DNA of 64,000 nucleotides. Source: Pseudomonas sp. SCB32. GTDB taxonomy: Bacteria; Pseudomonadota; Gammaproteobacteria; Pseudomonadales; Pseudomonadaceae. Under the pieces are notes generated by a model that was not told the origin of the DNA, ran no database searches, and saw only the letters and a list, made by a program, of their open reading frames with translations. The stretch lies in assembly GCF_009189165.1 (NCBI RefSeq), contig NZ_CP045118.1, positions 496,001 to 560,000 of the forward strand. Reading direction: 5' to 3'. This document shows, piece by piece, positions 51,797 through 61,017 of this stretch (the first letter of the stretch is position 1; the number at the start of each line of letters is the position of its first letter). Position numbers and translations under genes: made by a program.

Positions 51797-53770
51797 ATGA
51801 GCGAACGATTCCAGGACTTCCACGATCGACTGGCTGCCTTCGATGACCAGGTGATCAACCCCTCCGGCAATGTGCCGATGAGCGAGTTGATCGACCCGGC
51901 CCGTCGCCGCCTGTTGAAGAGCAGCCTGGTGCTGGGCGCCGTCGGCTTCCTCGGCGGCGGCCTGTTCCCCGGCCGCTCGCTGTTCGCCGCCGATGCTCCG
52001 GCGCTTTCCGCGCTACTGGGCTTCAAAGGCGTGCCGGTGCAACAGGACCCGAAGTTCGACCGCGTGATCGTCGCCGAGGGATATACCGCCCGGCCGTTCT
52101 TCTCCTGGGGCGACCCGGTGGTGGCCGGCTCACCGGCCTGGAAGGGCGACGCCAGCGAAGACTGGAAAGCCCAGGAGCTGCAGGCCGGCGACAACCATGA
52201 CGGCATGCACTACTTCCCCTTCCCGGATGCGCCGGACAGCCATGGCCTGCTGGTGATCAACCACGAGTACATCAACCCGACGCTGCACACCAAGGGCCAG
52301 ACCTTCGAGGATCGCCCCGACGGCACCCGTGGCCGTCCGGAAGCCGAAGTGCGCAAGGAAATCGCGGCCCACGGCCTGAGCGTGATCGAGGTGAAGAAGG
52401 ACGCCAGCGGCCAGTGGCAGCGCGTCGAGGGCTCTCGCTACAACCGCCGCATTACCGGCAGCTCGCCGTTGGACCTATCCGGCCCGTTGGCCGGCCATGA
52501 CCTGCTGCGCACCGCCAGCGATCCGGATGCCAAGCAGGTGCTGGGCACGCTGAACAACTGCTCCATGGGCGTCACGCCCTGGGGCACCTACCTCGCCTGC
52601 GAGGAGAACTGGCACCAGTACTTCGTCAACCGCGACAAGGACGACTACGCCAAGCGCGTTTCACACAAGCGCTACGGCCTGTCCAACGGTCAGTTCAGCA
52701 ACTACTACGCCTGGGAGGCAGTGGACGCGCGCTTCGACGCTACGCCCAAGGCCGATCAGCCCCACGGCGGCCACGTCAACGAGCCGAACCGCTTCGGCTG
52801 GGTGGTGGAGATCGATCCGTTCGACCCCAAGTCGACGCCGAAGAAGCGCACTGCGGTGGGCCGTTTCTGCCGCGAGTGCTCGACCCTGTCGCTGGGCGCC
52901 GACAACCGCATGGCCTTCTACTACGGCGACGACACCAAGGGCGAGTACATCTACAAGTTCGTCCCGGCCGGCAAGTATGACCCGGCCAACCGCGCCGCGA
53001 ACCGCGACCTGCTCGATGAGGGCACGCTCTACGTCGCCCGCTTCAACGCCGATGGCAGCGGTCGGTGGCTGCCGCTGGTGCACGGGCAGAACGGCCTCAC
53101 CGCCGAGAACGGTTTCGCCAGCCAGGCCGAGGTCCTGGTCAACGCCCGCGCCGCCGCCGACCTGCTGGGCGCAACACCGATGGATCGCCCCGAGTGGGTC
53201 GCCGTACAGCAGACCACCCGCGAGGTCTATGTCAGCCTCACCAACAACGATGCTCGCGGCAAGAAGCAGCCGGTGGACGCCGCCAACCCGCGCAAGGAAA
53301 ATCTGCACGGGCAGATCCTGCGCTGGAACGAGATCGGCGCTGATCCGACCGCGACGACCTTCCAGTGGGAGATCTTCCTGCTGGCGGGCGAGCAGAAGGT
53401 GTCCGGCGCGCCGGAGAACCTGGTCGGCACCATCAACGGCGACATCTTCTCCTCGCCAGACGGCCTGTACTTCGACACCGCCGGGCGCCTGTGGATCGAG
53501 ACCGATTACGACGATGCGGAGAAACCCATGCACGCCATGGGTTGCAATCAGCTGCTCTGCGCCGACCCACACAGCCGCGAAGTGCGCCGCTTCCTGGTCG
53601 GCCCGCGCGGCTGCGAGCTGACCGGCATCACCCAGACCCCGGATGGCAAGACGCTGTGGGTGAATATCCAGCACCCGGGCATCAGTTTCCCTGCCAGCGA
53701 TGGCAAGAGCATTCCGCGCTCAACGACGCTGGTGATTACCAAGGATGATGGGGGCGTGATCGGGACCTGA
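51797..53770 (+). CDS. phoX: PhoX-family alkaline phosphatase (Tat-exported)
   Basis: 657-aa DUF839/PhoX protein that releases phosphate from organic esters in the periplasm, using Ca and Fe. A twin-arginine signal lies at about residues 34-60 (ARRRLLKSSLVLGAVGFLGG) after a long N-terminal leader, usual for PhoX. Family segments include LGTLNNCSMGVTPWGTYLACEENWHQYF (in parts: NNCSMGVTPWGTYLACEENW) and AVGRFCRECSTLSLGADNRM with the acidic and cysteine residues near the metal site. It ends VNIQHPGISFPASDGKSIPR. A Pho box lies upstream. Confidence 0.9.
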   Translation: MSERFQDFHDRLAAFDDQVINPSGNVPMSELIDPARRRLLKSSLVLGAVGFLGGGLFPGRSLFAADAPALSALLGFKGVPVQQDPKFDRVIVAEGYTARPFFSWGDPVVAGSPAWKGDASEDWKAQELQAGDNHDGMHYFPFPDAPDSHGLLVINHEYINPTLHTKGQTFEDRPDGTRGRPEAEVRKEIAAHGLSVIEVKKDASGQWQRVEGSRYNRRITGSSPLDLSGPLAGHDLLRTASDPDAKQVLGTLNNCSMGVTPWGTYLACEENWHQYFVNRDKDDYAKRVSHKRYGLSNGQFSNYYAWEAVDARFDATPKADQPHGGHVNEPNRFGWVVEIDPFDPKSTPKKRTAVGRFCRECSTLSLGADNRMAFYYGDDTKGEYIYKFVPAGKYDPANRAANRDLLDEGTLYVARFNADGSGRWLPLVHGQNGLTAENGFASQAEVLVNARAAADLLGATPMDRPEWVAVQQTTREVYVSLTNNDARGKKQPVDAANPRKENLHGQILRWNEIGADPTATTFQWEIFLLAGEQKVSGAPENLVGTINGDIFSSPDGLYFDTAGRLWIETDYDDAEKPMHAMGCNQLLCADPHSREVRRFLVGPRGCELTGITQTPDGKTLWVNIQHPGISFPASDGKSIPRSTTLVITKDDGGVIGT

Positions 53771-53790
53771 TCGTTCGGAAGTGATTCCTT

Positions 53791-53895
53791 GTAAGAGCGG
53801 GCCATGCCCGCGACCAGCCCCGCGCCAGGTCCATCAGGCCGGCGCGGAACGGGTGCCGGCCTGCCGGCCGGTTCGCGGGCATGGCCCGCTCCTAC
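53791..53895. repeat. inverted REP pair between phoX and the FNR-like gene
   Basis: GTAAGAGCGGGCCATGCCCG (53791) and GGGCATGGCCCGCTCCTAC (to 53895) in inverted orientation about 58 bases apart, between convergent genes. It may end both transcripts. Confidence 0.83.
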
Positions 53896-53920
53896 GGGTG
53901 ACGCTCGGAGCGGCTGAATC

Positions 53921-54631
53921 TCAAAGCTCGACCTCACCCCCGGCCAGCGCACACAGTTCGGTGAAATCGACGATCTCCGTCTCCCGCCCATCCACCCGCA
54001 CCAATCCATGCTTTTGCAGACGGGTGAAGCTGCGCGAAACGGTTTCCACCGCCAGCCCCAGGTAATCGCCGATCTCGTTGCGCGACATGCTCAGGCGGAA
54101 GCGCGTGGCCGAGAAGCCGCGATCGCGGAAGTGCGCGGAGATATTGAGCAGGAAGGCGGCGATTCGCGAGTCCGAATTCAGCCGCGAAAGCAGCAGCTTC
54201 ATCTGCTGATCTTCGCGGATCTTGCGGCTCATCATCAGCATGATCTGGTGCGACAGGCCGGGGATCTGGTTCGATAGCTCTTCCAGCTGATTGAACGGAA
54301 TCTCGCTGCACAGCGTGCTTTCCAGCGCCTGCGCCGACACCGGGTAGCTGCCTTCGCCCATGCCGGAAAAGCCGAAGATCTCGGTGGCGAAATAGAACCC
54401 GGTGATCTTCTCCAGGCCCTGCTCGTTGGTGGTGAAGGTCTTGATCGAGCCGGAGCGGACCAGATAGACGTTGTGGAACGGGTCGCCCTGGCGGAACACG
54501 AAGTCACCCTTGTGCAGCAGGCGGCCCGGCTTGATGATCGCCTCCAGTTCCTCGATCTTGTCGTCGCTCAGAGTCGGCGGCGCCAGCCGGCAGTTCTTGC
54601 AGTACGGTTGCGGTTTGATCATCTGATTCAT
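53921..54631 (-). CDS. Crp/FNR-family regulator, Anr-like, with three of four cluster cysteines
   Basis: 236-aa regulator similar to Anr/FNR. The cysteine region reads YCKNCRLAPPTLSDDK: C-x2-C is present, but the third cysteine (C-x5 later in FNR and Anr) is Thr. The fourth is kept in STLCSEIPF. The cNMP-like fold and dimer helix MSRKIREDQQMKLLLSRL follow, and the recognition helix AVETVSRSFTRLQ has the E-x2-SR pattern for TTGAT-N4-ATCAA sites. GGGGA before ATG 54631 decides the start. Oxygen sensing by a normal [4Fe-4S] is doubtful. It is not Dnr. Confidence 0.87.
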   Translation of the reverse strand: MNQMIKPQPYCKNCRLAPPTLSDDKIEELEAIIKPGRLLHKGDFVFRQGDPFHNVYLVRSGSIKTFTTNEQGLEKITGFYFATEIFGFSGMGEGSYPVSAQALESTLCSEIPFNQLEELSNQIPGLSHQIMLMMSRKIREDQQMKLLLSRLNSDSRIAAFLLNISAHFRDRGFSATRFRLSMSRNEIGDYLGLAVETVSRSFTRLQKHGLVRVDGRETEIVDFTELCALAGGEVEL

Positions 54632-54916
54632 CCATTTCCCCATGGGCCGGCTATCGCGCGCAGCACAGCGTTCCTCGGGCGCATCGCCCCCCTGAAACCA
54701 TAGCAATAGACAGCCATCTGTCACTTGCCGGGCGCCAGGAGAAGCCTGCGCCGAATGGATTTTTCATTCCAGCTTGACCCTTTCTTCACTGCGCCGACGG
54801 CAGTCTTCGCCGCCGCGCACCATGGGGTCATGGGGGAGCCCACAAGAACTCCAGGTGCCGTGACGCACCCGACGGAAGGGAACGCGTCTATCCCGCTTAT
54901 TTCCGGAGTCCTGTTC

Positions 54917-55675
54917 GTGAACAAACTGCCACAGATCACCCTGGCTTTCTGGGTGATGAAGATCTGCGCCACCACCCTGGGGGAAACCGCCGGCGACCTG
55001 CTGTCGATGACACTGAACGTCGGCTACGCCGTCAGCTCGCTGATCCTCATCAGCCTCTTCCTCGTCACCCTGGTCGGCCAGCTCGCCAGCAAGCGCTACG
55101 TGCCCTGGCTGTACTGGCTGGTGATCCTTTCCACCAGCACCGCCGGCACCACCATGTCGGACTTCATGGACCGTACCCTGGGCCTGGGCTATGCGACTGG
55201 CTCGGCGATCCTGATCAGCATCCTGGTGGCGATCTTCGCCCTGTGGCGCTTCAGCGGCACCTCGCTGTCGGTGGACAACATCCGCAGCTTCAAGGGCGAG
55301 ATGTTCTACTGGATCGCGATCCTCTTCTCCAACACCCTGGGCACCGCGCTGGGCGACTTCCTCGCCGACGACTCGGGCCTGGGCTTTGCCGGCGGCGCGC
55401 TGCTGGTCGGTAGCCTGATCGCGGTCGTGGTGCTGCTGCACTACTTCACCAAGCTGTCCTCGGTGCTGCTGTTCTGGATCGCCTTCGTCCTGACCCGCCC
55501 GTTCGGCGCAACCCTGGGCGACGTGCTGACCAAATCCCACGAGAAGGGTGGCCTGGACTTCGGCACCATCGGCTCTTCCGCCATCCTGGCCGGCATCCTG
55601 GTGGTACTGGTGATCGCGGTCAGTGTGCGGCAAAAGCGCGACGAGGAATCCAGCACGGCGGTGCTGGCGTCCTGA
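54917..55675 (+). CDS. COG4705-type membrane protein with four internal repeats
   Basis: 252-aa inner-membrane protein with eight helices in four repeats: LGETAGDLLSMTLNVGY, TAGTTMSDFMDRTLGLGY, LGTALGDFLADDSGLGF and FGATLGDVLTKSHEKGG. Each repeat pairs a G-x-T-x-x-D/G-D motif with the following helix. Start GTG 54917 has CGGAG upstream; ATG 54755 and 54725 add a non-homologous leader. No function is established for the family that I know; conserved Asp residues in helices suggest cation transport. It is divergent from the FNR-like gene. Confidence 0.8.
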   Translation: MNKLPQITLAFWVMKICATTLGETAGDLLSMTLNVGYAVSSLILISLFLVTLVGQLASKRYVPWLYWLVILSTSTAGTTMSDFMDRTLGLGYATGSAILISILVAIFALWRFSGTSLSVDNIRSFKGEMFYWIAILFSNTLGTALGDFLADDSGLGFAGGALLVGSLIAVVVLLHYFTKLSSVLLFWIAFVLTRPFGATLGDVLTKSHEKGGLDFGTIGSSAILAGILVVLVIAVSVRQKRDEESSTAVLAS

Positions 55676-55686
55676 CCCTCTGACAC

Positions 55687-55710
55687 CGCTTCCCGTCGCT
55701 ACGGGAAGCG
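55687..55710. terminator. hairpin after the COG4705 gene
   Basis: CGCTTCCCGT-CGCT-ACGGGAAGCG, a perfect 10-bp stem 11 bases after the stop, with no T run. Possibly a terminator. Confidence 0.55.
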
Positions 55711-55723
55711 AAGGGCTAGCCTT

Positions 55724-55773
55724 GTGAAATTTGTTCTGTTATTTTTCATGAAAAATAAACAAAACAATTTCAC
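55724..55773. promoter_or_regulatory. 50-bp near-palindrome before the polyamine oxidase gene
   Basis: The 50 bases from GTGAAAT (55724) to ATTTCAC (55773) form an inverted repeat matching at 20 of 25 positions, centred on TTTTTCATGAAAAA. It is AT-rich and ends one base before the GAGG ribosome site. The PuuR-like regulator encoded next in the operon is the natural candidate to bind it. It may also hold the promoter. Confidence 0.7.
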
Positions 55774-55782
55774 GAGGTGGCC

Positions 55783-57072
55783 ATGTTCCTGCGTTCGACC
55801 GAGCCGGTCGGCACTTACTATGCCGGCGCCAACCCCGAGCTGATCCAGCCGCGCGAGGCGCTGCGCGAGCCGCTGGAGTGTGACGTGCTGGTGATCGGTG
55901 CCGGTTTCAGCGGCCTGCATACGGCCCTGCAACTCGCCGAGGGCGGACGCCAGGTCTGCATGATCGAAGCCAGCCGCATCGCCTGGGCCGCGTCCGGGCG
56001 CAATGGCGGCCAGGCCCTGCCGGGCTGGTCCAGCGACCTGGGCCCGATCGAGGCCGACCTCGGCCATGAAGGCGCGCTGCGTCTCTGGCAAGGCATGCTC
56101 TGGGCCGCCCACGAACTGCGCGACCTGCCGCAACGCCACGGCTTCGATTGCGACTACCGCATCGGCCACCTGTGGACCGCCGTGCTGCCGCGCCGCGTCG
56201 GCATGCTCTACGACTGGCAGGCCGAGGCCAATCGTCGCTGGGGCTATGAAGGCCTGCGCTTCGTACCCCGCGAGGAGCTGCCGGAGTGGATCGCCAGCGA
56301 TCGCTACCAGGCCGGCCTCTACGACCCCAATTCCGCGCACCTGAACCCGCTGAAGCTGGCCTACGGCCTGGCCGGTGCCTTCGAACGCGCCGGTGGCCGC
56401 ATCTTCGAGCAGACCCGCGCAATGAGCTTCCGCGAGAGCGGCAGCGGCTACGAAGTGACGACGGAGCATGGCAGCGTGCGCTGCGCCTCCCTGGTGCTGG
56501 CCTGTAACGCCTATATCGACGGGCTCGACCGCGACGTTTCCGAACGCATGCTGCCGGTGGGCACCTACCAGGTCGCCACAGTGCCGCTGGGCGAGGAACT
56601 GGCCCGCTCGCTGCTGCCGAAGAACTGCTGCGTCACCGACAACCAGTTCGTCCTCGACTACTTCCGCCTGACCCCCGACCACCGCCTGCTGTTCGGCGGC
56701 GGTTGCACCTACCTGGGCGGCATGCCCAGCGACATCCGCGCGGCAACGCGCCCTTATGTCGAGCGGGTGTTCCCGCAGCTCAAGGGCGTGGAGCTGGAAT
56801 ATGCCTGGGGCGGCCACATCGACTGCACCATGCGTCGCACCCCGGACATCGGCCGGCGCGGCGAGCTGTACTGGCTGCAGGGCTATTCCGGCCACGGCGT
56901 ACTGCCGAGCCTGGCCGCCGCCCGCGCGGTAAGCGAGGCGATGCTGGGTCGCAGCGACGAGCTTGATCTCTATCAACGCATCCGCAATCCCGGGTTCCCC
57001 GGCGGTCAGCGATTCGCTGCACCACTGGAAGCCGCCGGTAAAGCTTGGTATCGATTGCGCGACTTTTTCTGA
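55783..57072 (+). CDS. pauB: gamma-glutamylpolyamine oxidase (PuuB/PauB-type FAD oxidoreductase)
   Basis: 429-aa FAD-dependent amine oxidase of the DAO fold. FAD-binding motif CDVLVIGAGFSGLHTALQLA (about 38-57), then ASRIAWAASGRNGGQALPGW typical of PuuB and PauB, and C-terminal QGYSGHGVLPSLAAARAV. It oxidises gamma-glutamyl-putrescine or related compounds to the aldehyde. ATG 55783 follows GAGG by five bases; GTG 55777 overlaps it. A regulator and a glutamylpolyamine synthetase follow. It matches PA0534 in context. Confidence 0.88.
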   Translation: MFLRSTEPVGTYYAGANPELIQPREALREPLECDVLVIGAGFSGLHTALQLAEGGRQVCMIEASRIAWAASGRNGGQALPGWSSDLGPIEADLGHEGALRLWQGMLWAAHELRDLPQRHGFDCDYRIGHLWTAVLPRRVGMLYDWQAEANRRWGYEGLRFVPREELPEWIASDRYQAGLYDPNSAHLNPLKLAYGLAGAFERAGGRIFEQTRAMSFRESGSGYEVTTEHGSVRCASLVLACNAYIDGLDRDVSERMLPVGTYQVATVPLGEELARSLLPKNCCVTDNQFVLDYFRLTPDHRLLFGGGCTYLGGMPSDIRAATRPYVERVFPQLKGVELEYAWGGHIDCTMRRTPDIGRRGELYWLQGYSGHGVLPSLAAARAVSEAMLGRSDELDLYQRIRNPGFPGGQRFAAPLEAAGKAWYRLRDFF

Positions 57073-57085
57073 ATCGGATTTCGCC

Positions 57086-57637
57086 ATGACCCAGACGGTC
57101 ACCAACGAACACCTTGCCACGCTGATCCGCGACCTGCGCAAGCACAAGAACCTCACCCTGGGCGCGCTGGCCGAACAGATCGGCCGCTCGGTGGGGTTCC
57201 TCTCCCAGGTCGAGCGCGGCCTGTCGCAGCCAACCGTGGCCGACCTCACCGCCATCAGCGAAGCGCTGGGCGTGCCGACCACCTATTTCTACGCCGGCGA
57301 CACCCGTCGCGAGCTCGACTGGGTCACCCGCCCGGCCGACCGCCGCACCCTGTACTACGCCGGTGGCGTAACCGACATCCTCGCGTCGCCGAACATGTCC
57401 GGCGGCTTCTCCATGCTCGACAGCATCCTCGCCCCTGGCGCCACCAGCGGCGAGGGGCACCTGAACGACAGCTCCGAGCAGGGCGGCTTCGTCCTCGAAG
57501 GCGAGCTGACCATATGGTACGAGGGCGACACCGTCACCCTGCAGACCAACGACAGTTTCCAGTTGCCGCCGCACAGCCAGTTCCGCTACGGCAACCTCAC
57601 CGACAAACCCACTCGGGTGCTCTGGATCTTCACCTGA
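57086..57637 (+). CDS. PuuR/PauR-type regulator (HTH-cupin)
   Basis: 183-aa regulator with an XRE helix-turn-helix (about 9-63, LTLGALAEQIGRSVGFLSQV and ERGLSQPTVADL) and a C-terminal cupin (about 105-180, GATSGEGHLNDSSEQGGFVL). This is the build of PuuR, the putrescine-responsive repressor. It lies 13 bases after the oxidase gene, so it probably represses its own operon through the upstream palindrome. The upstream Shine-Dalgarno is weak (CGGA), suggesting coupling. Confidence 0.87.
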   Translation: MTQTVTNEHLATLIRDLRKHKNLTLGALAEQIGRSVGFLSQVERGLSQPTVADLTAISEALGVPTTYFYAGDTRRELDWVTRPADRRTLYYAGGVTDILASPNMSGGFSMLDSILAPGATSGEGHLNDSSEQGGFVLEGELTIWYEGDTVTLQTNDSFQLPPHSQFRYGNLTDKPTRVLWIFT

Positions 57638-57711
57638 TTTCCCAAGCCAGCCCGAAAGGGTTGGTTTAGGAAAACGATCCGGCTGCGCCCGCTAAACAGG
57701 CCCCAAGCACA

Positions 57712-59061
57712 ATGAACCGCTCGACCTATCCCGATCTGCTCAGTGAAGTCCGCGCTTTCCGTCAGCAATACCCTGACGTCCGCTACGTCGACCTGATCTG
57801 CCTGGACATCCCCGGCCACTTCTACGGCAAGCGCTACCCCGTCGACATGCTGGAAAAAGTCGCCGCCGGCAGCCCGCTGAAACTGCCGCAGAACTGCGTG
57901 CTGCTGGGCGTGCAGGGTGGTCTGCACCCGATCGGCGACTACTGCTTCAACGACGGCGACCCGGACGCGCCGCGCCGCCTGATCCCCGGCTCGCTCAAGC
58001 CGGTGCGCTGGGAGAACCAGCCGCTGGGGCAGATGCTGATCAGCTCCGACGGCACCCACGCGCCCATCGAGTTCGAACCGCGCGAAGTGCTCGCCCGCGT
58101 CATGCAGCGCCTGGAGTCCAAGGGCATCCGTCCGGTGGTGGCCTTCGAACTGGAGTTCTACCTGTTCGACAAGAAGCTCGACGCCGGCCTGCCGCAATAC
58201 CCGCGCGACCCGCTGTGCGACGACGAGGATGACCAGCCGAACATGCACATCGAGCGCCTGTCGCGCTTCTCCGACGTGCTCCATGAGATCGTCGAAGCCT
58301 CCCGCGAGCAGGGCGTGGATGCCAACGTGATCACCGCCGAGATCGGCCCGGGCCAGTTCGAGATCAACTTCGCCCACTGCGAAGATGGCCTGCACGCCGC
58401 CGACCAGGCCGCACTGTTCGCCCGCGCCACCCGTGGCGTGGCGCTCAAGCACGGCTTCCGCGCCAGCTTTATGAGCAAGCCCTACCTGCACGCGCCGGGC
58501 AGCGGCATGCACGTCCACGTCAGCCTGTATGACCGTGATGGCAACAACCTGCTCGAGAGCAACGACCAGCAGGCCCTGCGCCACGCCGTGGCCGGCTGCC
58601 TGGAGCTGCTGCCGCACTGCATGCCGATCTTCGCCGCCAACCACAACGCCTACCGCCGCTACGGCTCCCGCGTGAATGCGGCGAGCAAGGCCAGCTGGGG
58701 CTTCGAGGACCGCGATGCGTGCATCCGCATTCCCGAGTCCGACGGCAAGAACCTGCGCATCGAGCACCGCCTGGCCGGCGCCGACGCCAACCCGTATCTG
58801 GTGCTGGCGGCCATCCTCACCGGCATGGAGCACGGGCTGGAAGCCAAGCTCGAACCCATCGCACCACTCAACGAAGACCGCTCCAGCGGCATCGACTTCC
58901 CCCGTGACATGCTCGGTGCCGTCGCCGCCATGGAAGACCATCCGGTGGTTAAGGACGGCCTGGGCAGCGAGTTCGTCTTCGTCTACTGCGAGAACAAGCG
59001 CCACGACCATCTGGACTTCATGAACGAAGTCAGCGCGCGGGAGTACCGCTGGTTCCTCTGA
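57712..59061 (+). CDS. pauA: glutamylpolyamine synthetase (PuuA/PauA-type glutamine synthetase)
   Basis: 449-aa glutamine-synthetase-family enzyme that attaches glutamate to putrescine or other polyamines. Metal and ATP sites: AFELEFYLFDKK, ITAEIGPGQFEINF, GSGMHVHVSLYDRDG, then RIEHRLAGADANPYLVLAAI. It lacks the Tyr-adenylylation region of GlnA, as PuuA types do. A 74-bp gap from the regulator contains a weak hairpin CCAGCCC-GAAA-GGGTTGG. Which of the several pauA paralogues it matches cannot be said. Confidence 0.88.
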   Translation: MNRSTYPDLLSEVRAFRQQYPDVRYVDLICLDIPGHFYGKRYPVDMLEKVAAGSPLKLPQNCVLLGVQGGLHPIGDYCFNDGDPDAPRRLIPGSLKPVRWENQPLGQMLISSDGTHAPIEFEPREVLARVMQRLESKGIRPVVAFELEFYLFDKKLDAGLPQYPRDPLCDDEDDQPNMHIERLSRFSDVLHEIVEASREQGVDANVITAEIGPGQFEINFAHCEDGLHAADQAALFARATRGVALKHGFRASFMSKPYLHAPGSGMHVHVSLYDRDGNNLLESNDQQALRHAVAGCLELLPHCMPIFAANHNAYRRYGSRVNAASKASWGFEDRDACIRIPESDGKNLRIEHRLAGADANPYLVLAAILTGMEHGLEAKLEPIAPLNEDRSSGIDFPRDMLGAVAAMEDHPVVKDGLGSEFVFVYCENKRHDHLDFMNEVSAREYRWFL

Positions 59062-59075
59062 GACCGGTGAACTCC

Positions 59076-59399
59076 GTAGGGCGTACAACCGTTCGCGGTT
59101 GTACGCCGATACACCGCGCTTAGCCGCTGGTGCCCGGGGTGGGCTCCGAGTGCGCTGGGACCAAGGTCAATCGGCGGATAACGGCTCATGGATATCCTTC
59201 TCCGCGGGTGGGCCAGCGAGCTTGCTCGCGAACCTGGCCTCGCAGCGGAGTTGGTTCGCGAGCAAGGACTGGGCGCCCCCACGCTCCCCACAAAATACCT
59301 GAACCCACCCTGTAGCCCGTAGGATGGGTAGAGCGCAGCGAAACCCATGCTGTCGTCGCACCGGGTCGATGGGTTTCGCGTTGCTATACCCATCCTACG
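59076..59399. repeat. cluster of three repeat types after pauA
   Basis: The 387-bp gap 59062-59448 has no gene. It contains GTAGGGCGTACAACCGTTCG with CGGTTGTACGCC (59076-59107), a broken GAGCGAGCTTGCTCGCGAA pair (59212-59265), and a long element GTAGGATGGGTAGAGCGCAG ... CTATACCCATCCTAC (59319-59398). Confidence 0.75.
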
Positions 59400-59448
59400 A
59401 AAGCCTGCGCTGCGGCTATCCGCCGGTCAGCCGTCCCCCCGCCATGCG

Positions 59449-61017
59449 CTAGGCGCTGCGGCTCCCCTCCCAGAAATGCTCCGCCAGCAATCGCAGCTCC
59501 GCCGCCAGCTCCGCCATGCGCGCCGCACTGCGCTGGCAGGTGCCGGCGTTGGCCGCATTGCTGTCGGCGGACCCGCGGATCGCCTGCAGGCTACGCTGCA
59601 CTTCCTCGCTGGCCGCGCCCTGCTGCTCGATGGCGGTGGCGATCTCCAGGCTCATGCGCTGGATCGACGACACCTGTTCGCTGATCCGTTCCAGCGTGCC
59701 GGTAGCCTGGCCGGCCTGATCGAGGCTGGCCAGCGCCTGCTCGCAGCAGAGCCACAGTGCGCGTACCGAATCCTCGGCGCCGCGCTGCAGGTTGCCGACC
59801 AGCCCCTGGATGTCCCGCGCGGATTCCTCGGTCCGCGAGGCGAGGGCGCGTACCTCGTCGGCGACCACCGCGAAGCCGCGTCCGCTCTCGCCGGCCCGCG
59901 CCGCCTCGATGGCGGCGTTGAGCGCTAGCAGGTTGGTCTGCCCGGCCACATCGCGGATCACATCCAGCATCCGCGAGATCGCCTCGCTGTGCGTCTGCTG
60001 CTCCTCGACGGCGGCGCAGGCCTGACGCACGCCGGCTTCCAGCTCGGCGAGCTGGCCACGGGTGCTGCGCACGTCGTCATGCCCGGACTGGGTGATGCGG
60101 TCGCTGCACTGCGCGGCCACGGCACTGTGCTGCGCGTGGCGCGCCACCTCTTGCACGCTCTGCGCGAGTTCGTGCATGGCGTTGGCCACCTGCTCGGTCT
60201 CGCGTTGCTGCAACTGCGTGGCCGCGCTGCCGCCGGCCATGGCATCGGCCAGCGCCGTGGCGTGCTCGGCCAGCTGCTGCGAGGCATCGGCCATGCGCCC
60301 GACCACCGCGGCGGTCTCCGCCTCCAGCATGCGCAGGGCGAAATCCAGTTCGCCGAACTCATCGTCACGGCCCGAGTACAGGCGTTGGCTCAGCGGGTTG
60401 TCGGCAATCGTCCGGGCGCGCCTGAACAAGGCATCGAGCGGACGAAGGCGTAGCCATAACCAGCCGCTGGCGAGCCCCAGCGAGAGAAGGAAACCCGGCA
60501 GCAGCAGAGCCGGAGCGACGAGCGCAAGCAAGGCTCCACCGCCCTGAGCCAGGGCCAGCCCGATCAGCAGCTGGACCCTCACAGGCAGGCGCGGCCGGGA
60601 CAATCTCGCGCCTTCCCGCAGCCGCGCATACAAGCGCTCGGCCGCCTCGACCTGCTCGGTGCTGGGGCGGGTGCGCACCGACTGGTACTCCACCACCCGG
60701 CCGTCGCGACGGATCGGCGTGACGAAGGCGCTGACCCAGTAGTGATCGCCATTCTTGCAGCGGTTCTTCACCAGCCCCATCCAGCTGCGCCCGACCTGCA
60801 GCGTCCGCCACAGGTGAGCGAAGGCGGCCGGCGGCATGTCCGGGTGACGCACGCGATTGTGGTTGAATCCCAGCAGCTCCTCGGCGGTGAAGCCGCTGAT
60901 GGCGATGAAGTCCGGATTGACGTGGCTGACCGCGCCTTTCAGGTCGGTGGTGGAGAGAATGTTGGCGCTTTCCGGGACCTCGACCTGGCGTCCGGTGACC
61001 GGCAGGTTCAGCTTCAT
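59449..61017 (-). CDS. Aer-type PAS methyl-accepting chemotaxis protein
   Basis: 522-aa chemoreceptor with an N-terminal PAS domain (about 15-125: [20 protein letters not shown] and [19 protein letters not shown]), a membrane hairpin (about 150-195), a HAMP-like part and the signalling domain with the kinase tip [20 protein letters not shown]. This is the Aer aerotaxis design, where PAS holds FAD. There is no large periplasmic domain and no C-terminal CheR pentapeptide. The ATG overlaps the stop of the globin-coupled gene (ATGA), so the two are made together. Confidence 0.9.
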   Translation of the reverse strand: MKLNLPVTGRQVEVPESANILSTTDLKGAVSHVNPDFIAISGFTAEELLGFNHNRVRHPDMPPAAFAHLWRTLQVGRSWMGLVKNRCKNGDHYWVSAFVTPIRRDGRVVEYQSVRTRPSTEQVEAAERLYARLREGARLSRPRLPVRVQLLIGLALAQGGGALLALVAPALLLPGFLLSLGLASGWLWLRLRPLDALFRRARTIADNPLSQRLYSGRDDEFGELDFALRMLEAETAAVVGRMADASQQLAEHATALADAMAGGSAATQLQQRETEQVANAMHELAQSVQEVARHAQHSAVAAQCSDRITQSGHDDVRSTRGQLAELEAGVRQACAAVEEQQTHSEAISRMLDVIRDVAGQTNLLALNAAIEAARAGESGRGFAVVADEVRALASRTEESARDIQGLVGNLQRGAEDSVRALWLCCEQALASLDQAGQATGTLERISEQVSSIQRMSLEIATAIEQQGAASEEVQRSLQAIRGSADSNAANAGTCQRSAARMAELAAELRLLAEHFWEGSRSA

